Position numbers and translations under genes: made by a program. The notes under the pieces were generated by a model. That model saw only the letters and a list, made by a program, of their open reading frames with translations. It ran no database searches and was not told the DNA's origin. Of a DNA stretch of 64,000 nt, positions 36,986 through 46,145 are shown piece by piece. This DNA is from Hyphomicrobiales bacterium (GTDB taxonomy: Bacteria; Pseudomonadota; Alphaproteobacteria; Rhizobiales; Beijerinckiaceae), in NCBI GenBank assembly GCA_004144595.1, contig SEEM01000009.1, forward strand, positions 1 to 64,000. The letters are read 5' to 3'. Every line of letters begins with the position of its first letter. The stretch's first letter is position 1.

Positions 36986-38506
36986 ATGAAACCAGCTTTT
37001 CTCGCTCTTGCCGCCGCGTTGGCGCTCGGCAACCTTGCCGTGACGGCGGCTCCCGCTACCGCTCAATCCGTCCTCAGGATCGGCCTGCAGGACGATCCGG
37101 ATACGCTGGACCCGGTCTCCAACTGGAGCTTCGTCGGCCGTCACGTCCTGCAATCGCTCTGCGACAAGATCGTCGATATCGACGACACAGGCAAAATCAT
37201 TCCGATGCTGGCGGAAAGCTGGGAATGGAGCCCGGACAGCACCGTGCTGACACTGAAGCTGCGCAAGGGCGCCGTCTTCCACGACGGGACGCCCGTCGAC
37301 GCCGCGGCGATCAAGTACAATCTGGAGCGCGCTCTGACCTCCGGCATCTCGCGCCGCAAGGCCGAGATCAGTGCGATCAAAACCGTCGATGCGGTCGATG
37401 CGACGACCGTCAAGATCAATCTCAAGGAGCCGTCGGTTCCGCTGCTCGCCGCGCTCAGCGATCGCGCCGGCATGATCATCAGCCCGGCTGCCGGTGCCAA
37501 GCTCGGCGACAAGTTCACCGATGCGCCGGTCTGCTCCGGCCCCTACAAGTTCATGGAGCGCGTCGTTCAGGACCGCATCGTGCTCGAGAAATTCCCGCAG
37601 TATTACGATGCGGCGAAATATCATTTCGATCGCCTGATCTATCGCGGCATGCCGGATTCCAACGTCCGTCTGCTCAACCTGCGCTCCCGCCAGCTCGACC
37701 TGATCGAGCGCCTCTCGGCGACCGATGTCGAAGCGGTCAAGAAGGACAAGGCTCTGGCCGTCGACCCCGTGATCGGGCTCGGCTATTACGGCGTCACCTT
37801 CAGCATCGGCGGCGACGGCGCCAATCTCGACGCCGGCAAGAAGGCCGCGATCCGCGAAGCCTTCAGCCTCGCGATCGATCGCCAGGCGATCAGCAACGTC
37901 GTCTTCGACGGCCAGGCCTCGACCGGCAACCAGCCGTTCCCGCCGTCCAGCCCCTTCTACGACAAGAAATTCCCGGTTCCGGCCCGCGACCTGGAAGCTG
38001 CCAAGAAGAAGATGGCCGAGGCCGGCGTGAAGTCGGTCGACCTCGAACTGCTCGTTCCCACCGATGCCGAGCGCCAGCAGGTCGCCCAGCTCATCCAGGC
38101 GATGGTGCAGGAGATCGGCATCAAGGTCTCGATCAAGCCGACCGAGCTGATGACGCTTCTCGACATCGCCCGGCAGGGCAAGTTCCAGGCCCATCTCGTC
38201 GGCTGGAGCGGCCGCGTCGATCCCGACCTCAACGTCACGCCGATGCTCTCCTGCGGCGCCGCGACGAACGACGCCAAGTACTGTAACGAGCAGCTCGACT
38301 CGACCCTCGCGAAAGCCCGCTCGCTCGGGGATGTCGAGGCGCGCAAGGCCGAGTATGCCAAGGCGATCGCGATCCTGCAGAAGGATCTGCCGATCGTCTA
38401 TCTCTACCACTCGCAGTGGATCTTCGCGCACAGCTCGGCGCTCACTGGGTTCAAGCCGGCGCCGGACGGCATCATCCGCCTGACCAATCTCAGCCGCAAG
38501 AACTGA
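36986..38506 (+). CDS. Peptide/opine-type ABC transporter binding protein (family 5)
   Basis: A 506-residue SBP_bac_5 protein. The ATG at 36986 follows AAGAGGGGACT and starts a signal peptide ending near APATAQS. The mature part opens LRIGLQDDPDTLDP and has LKLRKGAVFHDGTPVDAAAIKYNLER, the family hallmark. It would deliver peptides or gamma-glutamyl compounds to the permeases downstream. It is separated from them by 195 bases with a strong hairpin, a layout that often gives extra binding-protein mRNA. Confidence 0.93.
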   Translation: MKPAFLALAAALALGNLAVTAAPATAQSVLRIGLQDDPDTLDPVSNWSFVGRHVLQSLCDKIVDIDDTGKIIPMLAESWEWSPDSTVLTLKLRKGAVFHDGTPVDAAAIKYNLERALTSGISRRKAEISAIKTVDAVDATTVKINLKEPSVPLLAALSDRAGMIISPAAGAKLGDKFTDAPVCSGPYKFMERVVQDRIVLEKFPQYYDAAKYHFDRLIYRGMPDSNVRLLNLRSRQLDLIERLSATDVEAVKKDKALAVDPVIGLGYYGVTFSIGGDGANLDAGKKAAIREAFSLAIDRQAISNVVFDGQASTGNQPFPPSSPFYDKKFPVPARDLEAAKKKMAEAGVKSVDLELLVPTDAERQQVAQLIQAMVQEIGIKVSIKPTELMTLLDIARQGKFQAHLVGWSGRVDPDLNVTPMLSCGAATNDAKYCNEQLDSTLAKARSLGDVEARKAEYAKAIAILQKDLPIVYLYHSQWIFAHSSALTGFKPAPDGIIRLTNLSRKN

Positions 38507-38552
38507 GCCGGCACCGGGGCCGCGATGAGCACCTCATCCTCGATCCGTTCAG

Positions 38553-38578
38553 GCTCCGGGCGCATCCGCGCCCGGAGC
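38553..38578 (+). promoter_or_regulatory. Strong intercistronic hairpin
   Basis: A perfect 11-base stem (GCTCCGGGCGC / GCGCCCGGAGC) with a 4-base loop (ATCC), 47 bases after the binding-protein stop and 124 bases before the permease ATG. No T-run follows. Hairpins here commonly protect the upstream mRNA from 3' exonucleases and raise binding protein over permease levels. A 57-codon frame (38525-38698) runs through it but has no ribosome site. Confidence 0.6.
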
Positions 38579-38701
38579 TGCCACCGGCCGGCCCGCCTGA
38601 CGCCCCAGCCACGAAACATCGATCCCATGCTCGACAAGCTGCGCCCCGCTCCCGAAGCCATGGCCGCTCCCCTCGGCCTGACCCTGACGGGAGGGTGAAC
38701 C

Positions 38702-39643
38702 ATGCCGACACTGATCGCCCGCCGCCTGGCGCAGCTCGTCCCGACAGTCCTGCTGCTGTCGATCATCATCTTTTCGCTGCAGCATCTCCTGCCGGGCGAT
38801 CCGGCGCTGGTGCTCGCCGGCGAGAATCCGGACGAGGCGACGCTGGCCGCCATCCGCGCCCAATACCATCTCGATCAGCCGCTGATCGTCCAGTATCTCT
38901 ACTGGCTGAAGGGCGTCGCCACGGGCGATCTCGGCGAATCCATGCGCCATAACCGCCCGGTTCTCGAGCTGATCCTGCTCAAGCTGCCGGTCACGCTGCA
39001 ACTGGCGGTCATGGGCATCTGCATCGCGCTCGTGGTCGGCATCACGGCCGGCGTGATCTCGGCCCTGCGCCATAACAGCACGATCGATTACGCGACCAAC
39101 ATCGCGTCGCTCGCCGGCATTTCGGTGCCGAATTTCTGGCTCGGCATCATGCTGATCCTGTTCTTCTCGGTCCATCTCGGCTGGCTGCCGGCTTCCGGCT
39201 TCGTCAGCCCCTGGGAGGATCTGCAGATGAACCTCGCCACCACGATCATGCCCGCCTTCGTGCTCGGCACCGGGATCGCCGGCGTCATCATGCGCCATAC
39301 CCGCGGCGCGATGCTGCAGGCGCTCGGGAGCGATTATGTCCGGACCGCGCGGGCCAAGGGCCTCAGCGAATGGACGGTCGTGATCAAGCACGCGATGCGC
39401 AATGCGCTGACGCCGATCATCACGCTGGGAGCGCTGGAATTCGGCGCGCTCCTGTCCGGCGCGGTGCTGACCGAGCAGATCTTCACGATTCCCGGCTTCG
39501 GCAAGCTGATCGTCGATGCTGTCTTCACCCGCGATTATCCGGTGGTGCAGGGCGTCGTTCTCGTGACCTCGCTCTTCTACATCATCCTCAATCTGCTGGC
39601 CGATATCGGATACATCCTCGTCAACCCCAGACTGAGAAGCTGA
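38702..39643 (+). CDS. Dipeptide-type ABC transporter permease (DppB family)
   Basis: A 313-residue permease with the DppB hallmarks: LQHLLPGDPALVLAGE near residue 25, LDQPLIVQYLYWLKGVATGDLGES, and the EAA loop YVRTARAKGLSEWTVVIKHAMRNALTP. Six membrane segments are visible. The ATG follows GGGAGGG. It pairs with the DppC-type permease that starts a few bases after its stop. Confidence 0.94.
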   Translation: MPTLIARRLAQLVPTVLLLSIIIFSLQHLLPGDPALVLAGENPDEATLAAIRAQYHLDQPLIVQYLYWLKGVATGDLGESMRHNRPVLELILLKLPVTLQLAVMGICIALVVGITAGVISALRHNSTIDYATNIASLAGISVPNFWLGIMLILFFSVHLGWLPASGFVSPWEDLQMNLATTIMPAFVLGTGIAGVIMRHTRGAMLQALGSDYVRTARAKGLSEWTVVIKHAMRNALTPIITLGALEFGALLSGAVLTEQIFTIPGFGKLIVDAVFTRDYPVVQGVVLVTSLFYIILNLLADIGYILVNPRLRS

Positions 39644-39657
39644 AGCCCGTGTCGACG

Positions 39658-40530
39658 ATGACGAAAACCGGATCCTCGGCCAGCACGATGGCGAATATCT
39701 TCCGCGATCCGCTGTGGCAGCGACTGTCGAAGCGCAAGAGCGCTCTGGTCGGCCTCGCCGTGGTGCTGCTCATGGTTGGGCTAGCCGTCTTCGCGCCGCT
39801 GCTGGCGCCCTATGATCCGACCGCCCAGAGTTGGACGGCCGTCCGCAAGGCTCCCTCCGCCGCACACTGGTTCGGAACCGACGAAGCCGGCCGCGACATC
39901 CTGTCCCGCATCATCTGGGGTGCCCGGGCCTCCCTGCTGGCGGGCCTCACCTCGGTCGGCATCGCCATGGCGATCGGCGTTCCGCTCGGGCTCGCGGCAG
40001 GCTTTGTCGGCGGTTTCGTCGACGGCCTCATCAGCCGCTTCACGGATGCGATGCTCGCTTGCCCGTTCCTCATCCTCGCAATCGCGCTCGCCGCCTTCCT
40101 GGGGCCGAGCCTGACGAATGCGATGCTTGCGATCGGCATCACCGCCACGCCGTTCTTCATCCGCCTGACGCGCGGCCAGGTCCTCTCGATCAAGGGGGAG
40201 GATTACGTCGAGGCTGCACGGGCCATGGGCAATCCGCGCTGGCGCGTCGCGGCGCGCCATATCCTGCCGAACATCCTGCCGCAGCTGATGGTCCAGGCGA
40301 CCCTGACGATCGCGACGGCGATCATCGCAGAAGCGAGCATGTCCTTCCTCGGCCTCGGCCTCCAGCCACCTGCCCCGTCCTGGGGTTCGATGCTGAACTC
40401 GGCGCAGCGCTTCCTCGGCAACGCGCCCTGGATGGCGCTCTGGCCCGGCATCGCCATTTTCGCGACGGTCCTGTCGTTCAACCTGCTGGGCGACGGCCTG
40501 AGGGACGCGCTGGATCCGCGGACGCGCTGA
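39658..40530 (+). CDS. Dipeptide-type ABC transporter permease (DppC family)
   Basis: A 290-residue DppC-type permease: HWFGTDEAGRDILSRIIWGARASL-type segment, EAA loop DYVEAARAMGNPRWRVAARHIL, and the C-terminal FNLLGDGLRDALDPR. An in-frame GTG at 39649 with weak AGAAG upstream is an alternative start. No ATPase gene (DppD/DppF) follows: the next gene is on the other strand after a hairpin. The importer must borrow ATPases encoded elsewhere. Confidence 0.93.
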   Translation: MTKTGSSASTMANIFRDPLWQRLSKRKSALVGLAVVLLMVGLAVFAPLLAPYDPTAQSWTAVRKAPSAAHWFGTDEAGRDILSRIIWGARASLLAGLTSVGIAMAIGVPLGLAAGFVGGFVDGLISRFTDAMLACPFLILAIALAAFLGPSLTNAMLAIGITATPFFIRLTRGQVLSIKGEDYVEAARAMGNPRWRVAARHILPNILPQLMVQATLTIATAIIAEASMSFLGLGLQPPAPSWGSMLNSAQRFLGNAPWMALWPGIAIFATVLSFNLLGDGLRDALDPRTR

Positions 40531-40550
40531 TCGCCATGCACTGACGCTCG

Positions 40551-40567
40551 CTTCAGGCATCCTGAAG
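40551..40567 (+). terminator. Hairpin after the DppC-type gene
   Basis: CTTCAGG-CAT-CCTGAAG, a perfect 7-base stem with a 3-base loop, 20 bases after the operon's last stop and facing a convergent gene. There is no T-run, so it may act as a factor-dependent end or 3' stabiliser. Confidence 0.35.
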
Positions 40568-40689
40568 ACCTGACGATCACCCATTTCGGGCTGCTCAGCA
40601 GGCCCCATCGCGATCCTGCGCATGGAGTCGAGCGCGATTTGCGGCCGCGAGGTGCGGGTCTGTCGCCCCTCCGCATCCCCGGCGGCGCG

Positions 40690-41316
40690 TTACCTGAGGC
40701 GCCCGGCCCAGGCGGAAACCGCCTCGGCCATGGTGCCGAGATGGTCGGCGGCCGAAAACCCGGAAACCCGCTTGCGGGGCTTCAGATCATGGTCGCCATC
40801 CTCCAGCCAGAGGATGTCGATCGCCGGTGAAAGCCGATAGGACGAGACCTCATCGCGGGTGCCGAACTCGTCCCGCGTTCCCTGCACGATCAGCGTCGGC
40901 GTCTTCAGATCGGCGAGATGGCCGGTTCGCAATTGCTCGGGCTTTCCGGGCGGATGGAAGGGATAGCCGAGGCAAAGCAGCCCGCTGATCCGCCCGCTTT
41001 CGAGCAGCCTGTCCGCCACCATGCTGGCGACGCGGCCACCCATCGACTTGCCGCCGATGACGAGCCTGCCCGTGGCGCCGAGCGCTTCGACGGCGGCGAG
41101 ATATTGCGGGTTCAGCTTTTCGGCGCGCGGCGGCGGGCGAGAGCTTCCGCTGCGCCGCGCCGCCATATAGTCGAACTCGAAGCGGGCGACGCGAAAGCCT
41201 GCTCCAGCCAGCGCTTGCGCAGCCGCCGTCATCGATGGCGAGTCCATCGGGGCGCCGGCTCCATGGGCCAGGAGGATGGTCAGATCGGCCGTGTCCGGGC
41301 CGTCGAAAAGAAACAT
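40690..41316 (-). CDS. Alpha/beta hydrolase of the KANL3/TEX30 type
   Basis: A 208-residue cytoplasmic hydrolase: oxyanion region LLAHGAGAPMDSPSM, nucleophile Ser in IGGKSMGGRVASM, Asp in QGTRDEFGT and His in EDGDHDLKPRK. This arrangement matches small bacterial proteins related to KANL3/TEX30 and dienelactone hydrolases. The substrate is unknown. It starts 23 bases after the SelO stop on the same strand, so the two may be co-transcribed. Confidence 0.85.
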   Translation of the reverse strand: MFLFDGPDTADLTILLAHGAGAPMDSPSMTAAAQALAGAGFRVARFEFDYMAARRSGSSRPPPRAEKLNPQYLAAVEALGATGRLVIGGKSMGGRVASMVADRLLESGRISGLLCLGYPFHPPGKPEQLRTGHLADLKTPTLIVQGTRDEFGTRDEVSSYRLSPAIDILWLEDGDHDLKPRKRVSGFSAADHLGTMAEAVSAWAGRLR

Positions 41317-41339
41317 CGCGCTGTCCCGTATCGACCTGT

Positions 41340-42809
41340 TCAGGTTCCGCAGAACGTCGCCAGAACGCGCTCATGCACGGCCGGCGGGCGCTCATAATCC
41401 TCGCGGCCCGGCTGCGCCTCAAAGGGCCTTGCAAGCACGCTCTGGAGCATTTCGAACGGGCCGAAATCGTCGCGTTCGACAGCGGCCTCGATCACGGCCT
41501 CGACCTGATGGTTTCGCGCGATGTAGAGCGGGTTGACCTGCAGCATCGCGTCCCGACGCGCCTCGGCCGAAGCCGCCTCGCTTCGCAGGCGCTCACGCCA
41601 GCGGGCTTCCCAGGCATCGAAGGCTGCCGGGTCCTTGAACAGGTTGCGACAGGCCTCCGCGCTGTCATGCCCGGCCGCCTCGCTCAGGCGCCGGAAGACC
41701 AGCGTGAAATCGGCCTCGCCGGCCTGCATCGCATCGAACAGCCCCTTGATGAGCACGACATCCTCCTCTTGCTCCGTGGCGAAGCCGAGCTTGCGGCGGA
41801 AGCCCGCGATCAGATGCGCCTGGAATTGCGGGTCGAACCGGTCGAGCGCGGCCTGCGCGATCGGCACGGCCTTGTCGATGTCTTCATCCAGCAGCGGCAG
41901 CAGCGTCTCGGCGAAGCGGGTCAGGTTCCAGCGGGCGATCGGCGGCTGGTTGGCATAGGCGTAGCGGCCATGCTCGTCGATCGAGCTGAACACGGTCGTC
42001 GGATGATAGGTGTCCATGAAGGCGCAGGGGCCGTAATCGATGGTTTCACCGGCGATCGACATGTTGTCCGTGTTCATCACACCGTGGATGAAGCCGACGG
42101 TCATCCATTGCGCGACGAGCGCCGCCTGCGCGGCGATCACGGCTTCCAGCAACGCGAGATGACGCCCCTCGCCGGTGGAGGCGGGGTAATGCCTGGCGAT
42201 GACATGATCGGCAAGCAGGCGCAGGGCCTCAACGTCGCCCCGCGCCGCGAAATACTGGAAGGTGCCGATCCGGATATGACTGGAGGCGACGCGGGTCAGG
42301 ACGGCGCCCGGCAGCAGGGTTTCGCGCCGGACGGGTTCGCCGGTCAGGACCGCGGCAAGCGCCCGCGTCGTCGGGATGCCAAGCGCCGCCATCGCCTCGC
42401 TGACGATGTATTCGCGCAGCACCGGCCCGAGCGCGGCACGGCCATCGCCCCGGCGCGAGAACGGGGTCGGCCCCGCGCCCTTGAGCTGGAGATCGTGGCG
42501 CCTGCCGTCGCTGTCGACGATCTCGCCGAGCAGGATGGCGCGGCCGTCGCCGAGCTGGGGGCTGAAACCGCCGAACTGATGGCCGGCATAGGCGGTCGCG
42601 ATCGAGGCGGCCCCGGCCGGCACACCATTGCCGGACAGCATCACCACGCCTTCAGGGCCCCTGAGCCAATCGGGATCGAGACCGAGCTGGGTTGCGAGCG
42701 GCGCGTTCAACCGGATCAGCCGCGGCGCGGCGACCGGCGTCGGGGCGACCGCCGCATAGAAGCGCTCCGGCAGACGCGCATAGGAATTGTCGAAGGCGAT
42801 CTGGTTCAT
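41340..42809 (-). CDS. selO: Protein adenylyltransferase SelO
   Basis: A 489-residue pseudokinase-fold AMP transferase. The ATG at 42809 gives the usual N-terminus (NQIAFDNSYARLPERFY); a GTG at 42839 would add ten residues. Typical stretches are FSPQLGDGRAILLGEI, KGAGPTPFSRRGDGRAALG and the metal-binding HGVMNTDNMSIAGETIDYG. SelO AMPylates proteins involved in redox balance. The C-terminal Cys that is selenocysteine in animals corresponds here to the final VLATFCGT. Confidence 0.95.
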   Translation of the reverse strand: MNQIAFDNSYARLPERFYAAVAPTPVAAPRLIRLNAPLATQLGLDPDWLRGPEGVVMLSGNGVPAGAASIATAYAGHQFGGFSPQLGDGRAILLGEIVDSDGRRHDLQLKGAGPTPFSRRGDGRAALGPVLREYIVSEAMAALGIPTTRALAAVLTGEPVRRETLLPGAVLTRVASSHIRIGTFQYFAARGDVEALRLLADHVIARHYPASTGEGRHLALLEAVIAAQAALVAQWMTVGFIHGVMNTDNMSIAGETIDYGPCAFMDTYHPTTVFSSIDEHGRYAYANQPPIARWNLTRFAETLLPLLDEDIDKAVPIAQAALDRFDPQFQAHLIAGFRRKLGFATEQEEDVVLIKGLFDAMQAGEADFTLVFRRLSEAAGHDSAEACRNLFKDPAAFDAWEARWRERLRSEAASAEARRDAMLQVNPLYIARNHQVEAVIEAAVERDDFGPFEMLQSVLARPFEAQPGREDYERPPAVHERVLATFCGT

Positions 42810-42862
42810 CGCTGGAAGATAGGCCGCGAATGCGGCCACGCAACACGTGAAGCTTGGCTGCC

Positions 42863-42885
42863 CCCATGCGATCTGAGCGCATGGG
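42863..42885. promoter_or_regulatory. Inverted repeat upstream of selO
   Basis: CCCATGCG-ATCTGAG-CGCATGGG, a perfect 8-base repeat with a 7-base spacer, 54 bases upstream of the selO ATG and 39 bases past the stop of the M81 peptidase gene. No T-run follows on either strand. It may be an operator for selO or a 3' hairpin of the peptidase mRNA. Confidence 0.4.
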
Positions 42886-42923
42886 CTCGTCGCTATCGGC
42901 CGAGCAGCCCGTCCCGCCCTCCG

Positions 42924-44450
42924 TCAGTGCGCCTGCTTGGCCCAGTCCGCTGGAGGAAAGCTCGGACTGCCATAGGGGTAGTAATCTGTCAGAGTCAGGT
43001 TCTGATAAGCCAGTGCGTCGAGATGGACCGTGCCCATGAAGGGTTCGGGCGGCTCGACCAGAAGGATCGTCGGCGTGAAGCCACTGTCGTCGAAGCCCCG
43101 GCGGAAATGGACCCGCGACTTGATCGCGATGACGTCGAACTCATCCGGCGCGAGACCGAGCTGCCAGAGCTCCGAAGGCTCGATGATCTGGACGAGATAG
43201 GGGCTGAGCACCAGCAGGTTGCCTTTGCCGAATTCGACGCAAATCCAGTCCTTGCCATTGCCGCGCGCGGTCGTCGCCGGCCCAACAGAGCGCAGCGTGC
43301 CGGAGATGTGGATGGGGGCTCCTGCCGATTCATCGAAAAGGCCGCCGATCTCGGCATCGAAGGCATCGCCCGGCTTGGCGCCGGACTCGATCACGGCGCG
43401 GACCACATCGGGCGAGGCGATCGTGGCGACCAGCGTGCGTTCGAGCTTCTGGGCGACGATCTCCTGGAGCAGCCAGGTCGCATAGCCCGAGCGGTCGCTG
43501 TAATCGGCGAGGAGGACGGGTCCCTTGCCCTCGGCCACCGCGGCGCGGGCCTGAGCCACCGCATCCTTCGTCTTGTAGATCTTGACGGTGTCGAGCAGCG
43601 CCTCGCGACGGCGCCAGGTCCATTCCGCCATGTCGCGGATGACGCGCTCGGCCAGTTCCGGGTCGTCATTGGTCAGCACCTGCAGCGACATGCCGGCATC
43701 GGGAACGTCGGACCAGGGAAAGCCGAAGAACACATTGACGAAGACATCCGGCTCGCGCGCTTCCCAGATCAGCGCACGCTGGATCAGATCGGCCCAGGGC
43801 GAGGCGCCGGTCCACATCACAACGGTCGGCGCGATGATCGGAATGCGCAGGGTGCGATGCACCGGCTTGAAGCTGCCGCGGATCGCCCGGACCAGCATGC
43901 GCGCCGCGCGCTCGCCCTGCAGATGCATGTCGTAATGCGGGAAATACTTCACGCAGAACGCCATGTCGGCATGGGCCAGGAACTCCTCGTCCTCGTTGCC
44001 ATGCGGATCGAAGGTCGCGGTGATGAAAGCCTTCTTGCCTACCGCCTCGCGAACGCGCCGGGCGATATCGGCCTCCGGTCGCGGGACGCCGCGCACAGCC
44101 ATGGCGCCGTGAAGCGCGAGATAGACACCGTCGAGATCGGGCTGCGCCTTCATCTCCGCGATGATGGTGCCCATGAAATGCTCATAGGCATCCTCGGTCA
44201 CCCAGCCCGAGCCGGTGCCGGTGCGCGGAAAAAGCGGCGAGGTGATGCCGATCAGCTCGACATCCTCGAACTCGCGGGCAACTTGGACGAAGCCGCCCAT
44301 ATAGCCCTTGGGATCGGTGGCGAGCAGCGCTTCGCCGGAGGCGGGGGAGCCGGGGTAGATGAAGTCCTCCCGCGTCGTGTCGTTGGGGAGGAAGGTGACC
44401 GTCTCGTGGGAGAACTGAAGAACGGCGATCCGAAGCTTGGAATGTGTCAC
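42924..44450 (-). CDS. M81 (MlrC/microcystinase C-like) metallopeptidase
   Basis: A 508-residue protein with the DUF1485/MlrC layout: N-terminal domain with FSHETVTFLPNDTT, LDGVYLALHGAMAV, ITATFDPHGN and the metal-ligand-rich CVKYFPHYDMHLQGERA; C-terminal domain with YSDRSGYATW. Family members are zinc enzymes; the founding one cleaves linearised microcystin. Here the start overlaps the stop of a peptide-binding protein (ATGA), suggesting uptake and hydrolysis of an unusual peptide. Confidence 0.9.
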   Translation of the reverse strand: MTHSKLRIAVLQFSHETVTFLPNDTTREDFIYPGSPASGEALLATDPKGYMGGFVQVAREFEDVELIGITSPLFPRTGTGSGWVTEDAYEHFMGTIIAEMKAQPDLDGVYLALHGAMAVRGVPRPEADIARRVREAVGKKAFITATFDPHGNEDEEFLAHADMAFCVKYFPHYDMHLQGERAARMLVRAIRGSFKPVHRTLRIPIIAPTVVMWTGASPWADLIQRALIWEAREPDVFVNVFFGFPWSDVPDAGMSLQVLTNDDPELAERVIRDMAEWTWRRREALLDTVKIYKTKDAVAQARAAVAEGKGPVLLADYSDRSGYATWLLQEIVAQKLERTLVATIASPDVVRAVIESGAKPGDAFDAEIGGLFDESAGAPIHISGTLRSVGPATTARGNGKDWICVEFGKGNLLVLSPYLVQIIEPSELWQLGLAPDEFDVIAIKSRVHFRRGFDDSGFTPTILLVEPPEPFMGTVHLDALAYQNLTLTDYYPYGSPSFPPADWAKQAH

Positions 44451-46027
44451 AGCGGCCTTACGTCGTAGAATTGCGCGAACCCGATACGCATGCCGGTGAT
44501 CCCGCGATAGGCCGTCTTTTCGTAGTAGGCGCCGAGCGGGATATAGGGCACGTCGATGAAGAACTGCTTCTGGATCTCGGCACAGATCGCCTTCTGCGCC
44601 GCCAGATCCTTGGCCGCGAACCAGTCGAGCCGCAGCTCTTCGAGGCGCGGCGATTTCGGCCAGCCGAACCAGGCCTGATCGCCATTGCCGCGGATGCCGA
44701 GCTGACTCGCCGGATCGAAATTATTGGTGCCGTTCAGGTAGGTGAAGAAGATGTTCCAGCCACCCTTGTCGACGGGCTGCCGGCTGGCGCGGCGCTGGAC
44801 GACCGTGCCCCAATCGGTCGAGACCAGCTCGACATTCATGCCGGATTTCTGCAAGGCATCGGCCGCCACGGCAGCCAGCGCATGGGTCGAGGGGTAGTCG
44901 GTCGGGTCGAGCAGCACGATGCGCTCGCCCTTGTAGCCGGCGGCCTCCAGGGCGCGCTTGACGGCGGCGAAATCGCGCTTGCCGACCAGCACCTCCGTCC
45001 CCGCCGTCGTCGCCAGCGGTGTATCCGGGCTGAAGACGCCGACATGGTCCTTCCAGAGCGAGCGCTCGTCGCCGGCGACCGCCGTCATGCACTCGACCTG
45101 ATCGATGGCGCCGAGCAGGGCGCGCCTGATCGCGGGATTGTCGAAGGGCGGATGCAGCGCGTTGAAGCGCAGGCAACCGATGCCGCCGGCCGGATCGAGC
45201 CCGTCCAGCATGAGGCCCGGCTTGCCCTTGAGCGTGCCCTGGAGATCGGGCGTCGGGTTCTGCCACCAGTCGATCTCGCCGTTGCCGAGTGCGTTCGCGG
45301 CCGTCTGCGGATCGGGGATGATGTGCCACTCGACCCGGTCGAAATGAACGTGCTTCGGGCCGGCCGTGAAGGTGGCCGAACCATCCGGGCGCGGAACATA
45401 GCCGGTGAAGCGCTCATAGACGGTGCGGGCCCCCGGGATTCGCTCATCGGCCCTGAAGCGGAACGGCCCGCTGCCGATCATCTCCGTGACCTGCTTGTTG
45501 GGGTCGGTGACGGCGAAACGTTCCGGCATGATGCAGGGCATCGACGTCCCGGTCTTGCCGAGCGCGGCCGGCAGGAGCGGGAACGGCCGCTTGAGCCGGA
45601 ACTTCACGACGCGGTCGGATTCGGCCGACAGTTCGTCGGTGGCATCCATCAAGGCGCGACCGAAGGCGTCGCGCGCCGAGAAGCGGCGGATGCTCGGCAC
45701 GACATCCTGCGCCCTGACCGGCTCGCCATCGTGAAAGCGCAGGCCCTCGCGCAGCGTCAGCCGCCAGGTCTTGCCGTCATCCTCGACCGTATGGCCGGCG
45801 ACCATCTGGGGCTCGAAACCATAACTGGCGTTCTGGCCATAGAGCGTATCGAAGACGAGATAGCCGTGATTGCGCGTCACCGTCGCGGTCGTCCAGACCG
45901 GGTCGACGATCGCGACATCCGATTCCGGAATGAATTTCAGCACCTTTGCCGGCTGCGCGAGGCTGGGCTTTGCCAGCGTGGAGACGGCCGCACCGGCAGC
46001 GACACCCAGAAATGTCCGACGCTTCAT
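44447..46027 (-). CDS. Peptide-type ABC transporter binding protein (family 5), solitary
   Basis: A 526-residue SBP_bac_5 protein. The N-terminus MKRRTFLGVAAGAAVSTLA is a twin-arginine-like signal peptide. The mature part has LKFIPESDVAIVDPVWTTA and WRLTLREGLRFHDGEPVRA, as in dipeptide- and heme-binding relatives. No permease or ATPase gene accompanies it; the next gene is the M81 peptidase, coupled by a 4-base overlap. It probably works with permeases encoded elsewhere. Confidence 0.92.
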   Translation of the reverse strand: MKRRTFLGVAAGAAVSTLAKPSLAQPAKVLKFIPESDVAIVDPVWTTATVTRNHGYLVFDTLYGQNASYGFEPQMVAGHTVEDDGKTWRLTLREGLRFHDGEPVRAQDVVPSIRRFSARDAFGRALMDATDELSAESDRVVKFRLKRPFPLLPAALGKTGTSMPCIMPERFAVTDPNKQVTEMIGSGPFRFRADERIPGARTVYERFTGYVPRPDGSATFTAGPKHVHFDRVEWHIIPDPQTAANALGNGEIDWWQNPTPDLQGTLKGKPGLMLDGLDPAGGIGCLRFNALHPPFDNPAIRRALLGAIDQVECMTAVAGDERSLWKDHVGVFSPDTPLATTAGTEVLVGKRDFAAVKRALEAAGYKGERIVLLDPTDYPSTHALAAVAADALQKSGMNVELVSTDWGTVVQRRASRQPVDKGGWNIFFTYLNGTNNFDPASQLGIRGNGDQAWFGWPKSPRLEELRLDWFAAKDLAAQKAICAEIQKQFFIDVPYIPLGAYYEKTAYRGITGMRIGFAQFYDVRPL

Positions 46028-46145
46028 GCTGGAAACCCTCTCTGGAGAAGGTGAGAAACCGCACGGATAGCGCCCTGCGATCCACGATCCGTTGATCCTA
46101 TGATGGCGGAAATCCCGGGGGCAAGCGCTTTGGCATTGACGTCAA

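Noticed and set aside
38525-38698. 57-codon frame between the peptide-binding protein and permease genes
   Set aside because: It includes the perfect hairpin, lacks a ribosome site and has a Ser/Arg/Pro-rich translation; kept only as a note under the hairpin.
41235-44468. 1077-codon plus-strand frame
   Set aside because: It runs antisense to three clear genes (hydrolase, selO, M81 peptidase) and is low in complexity.
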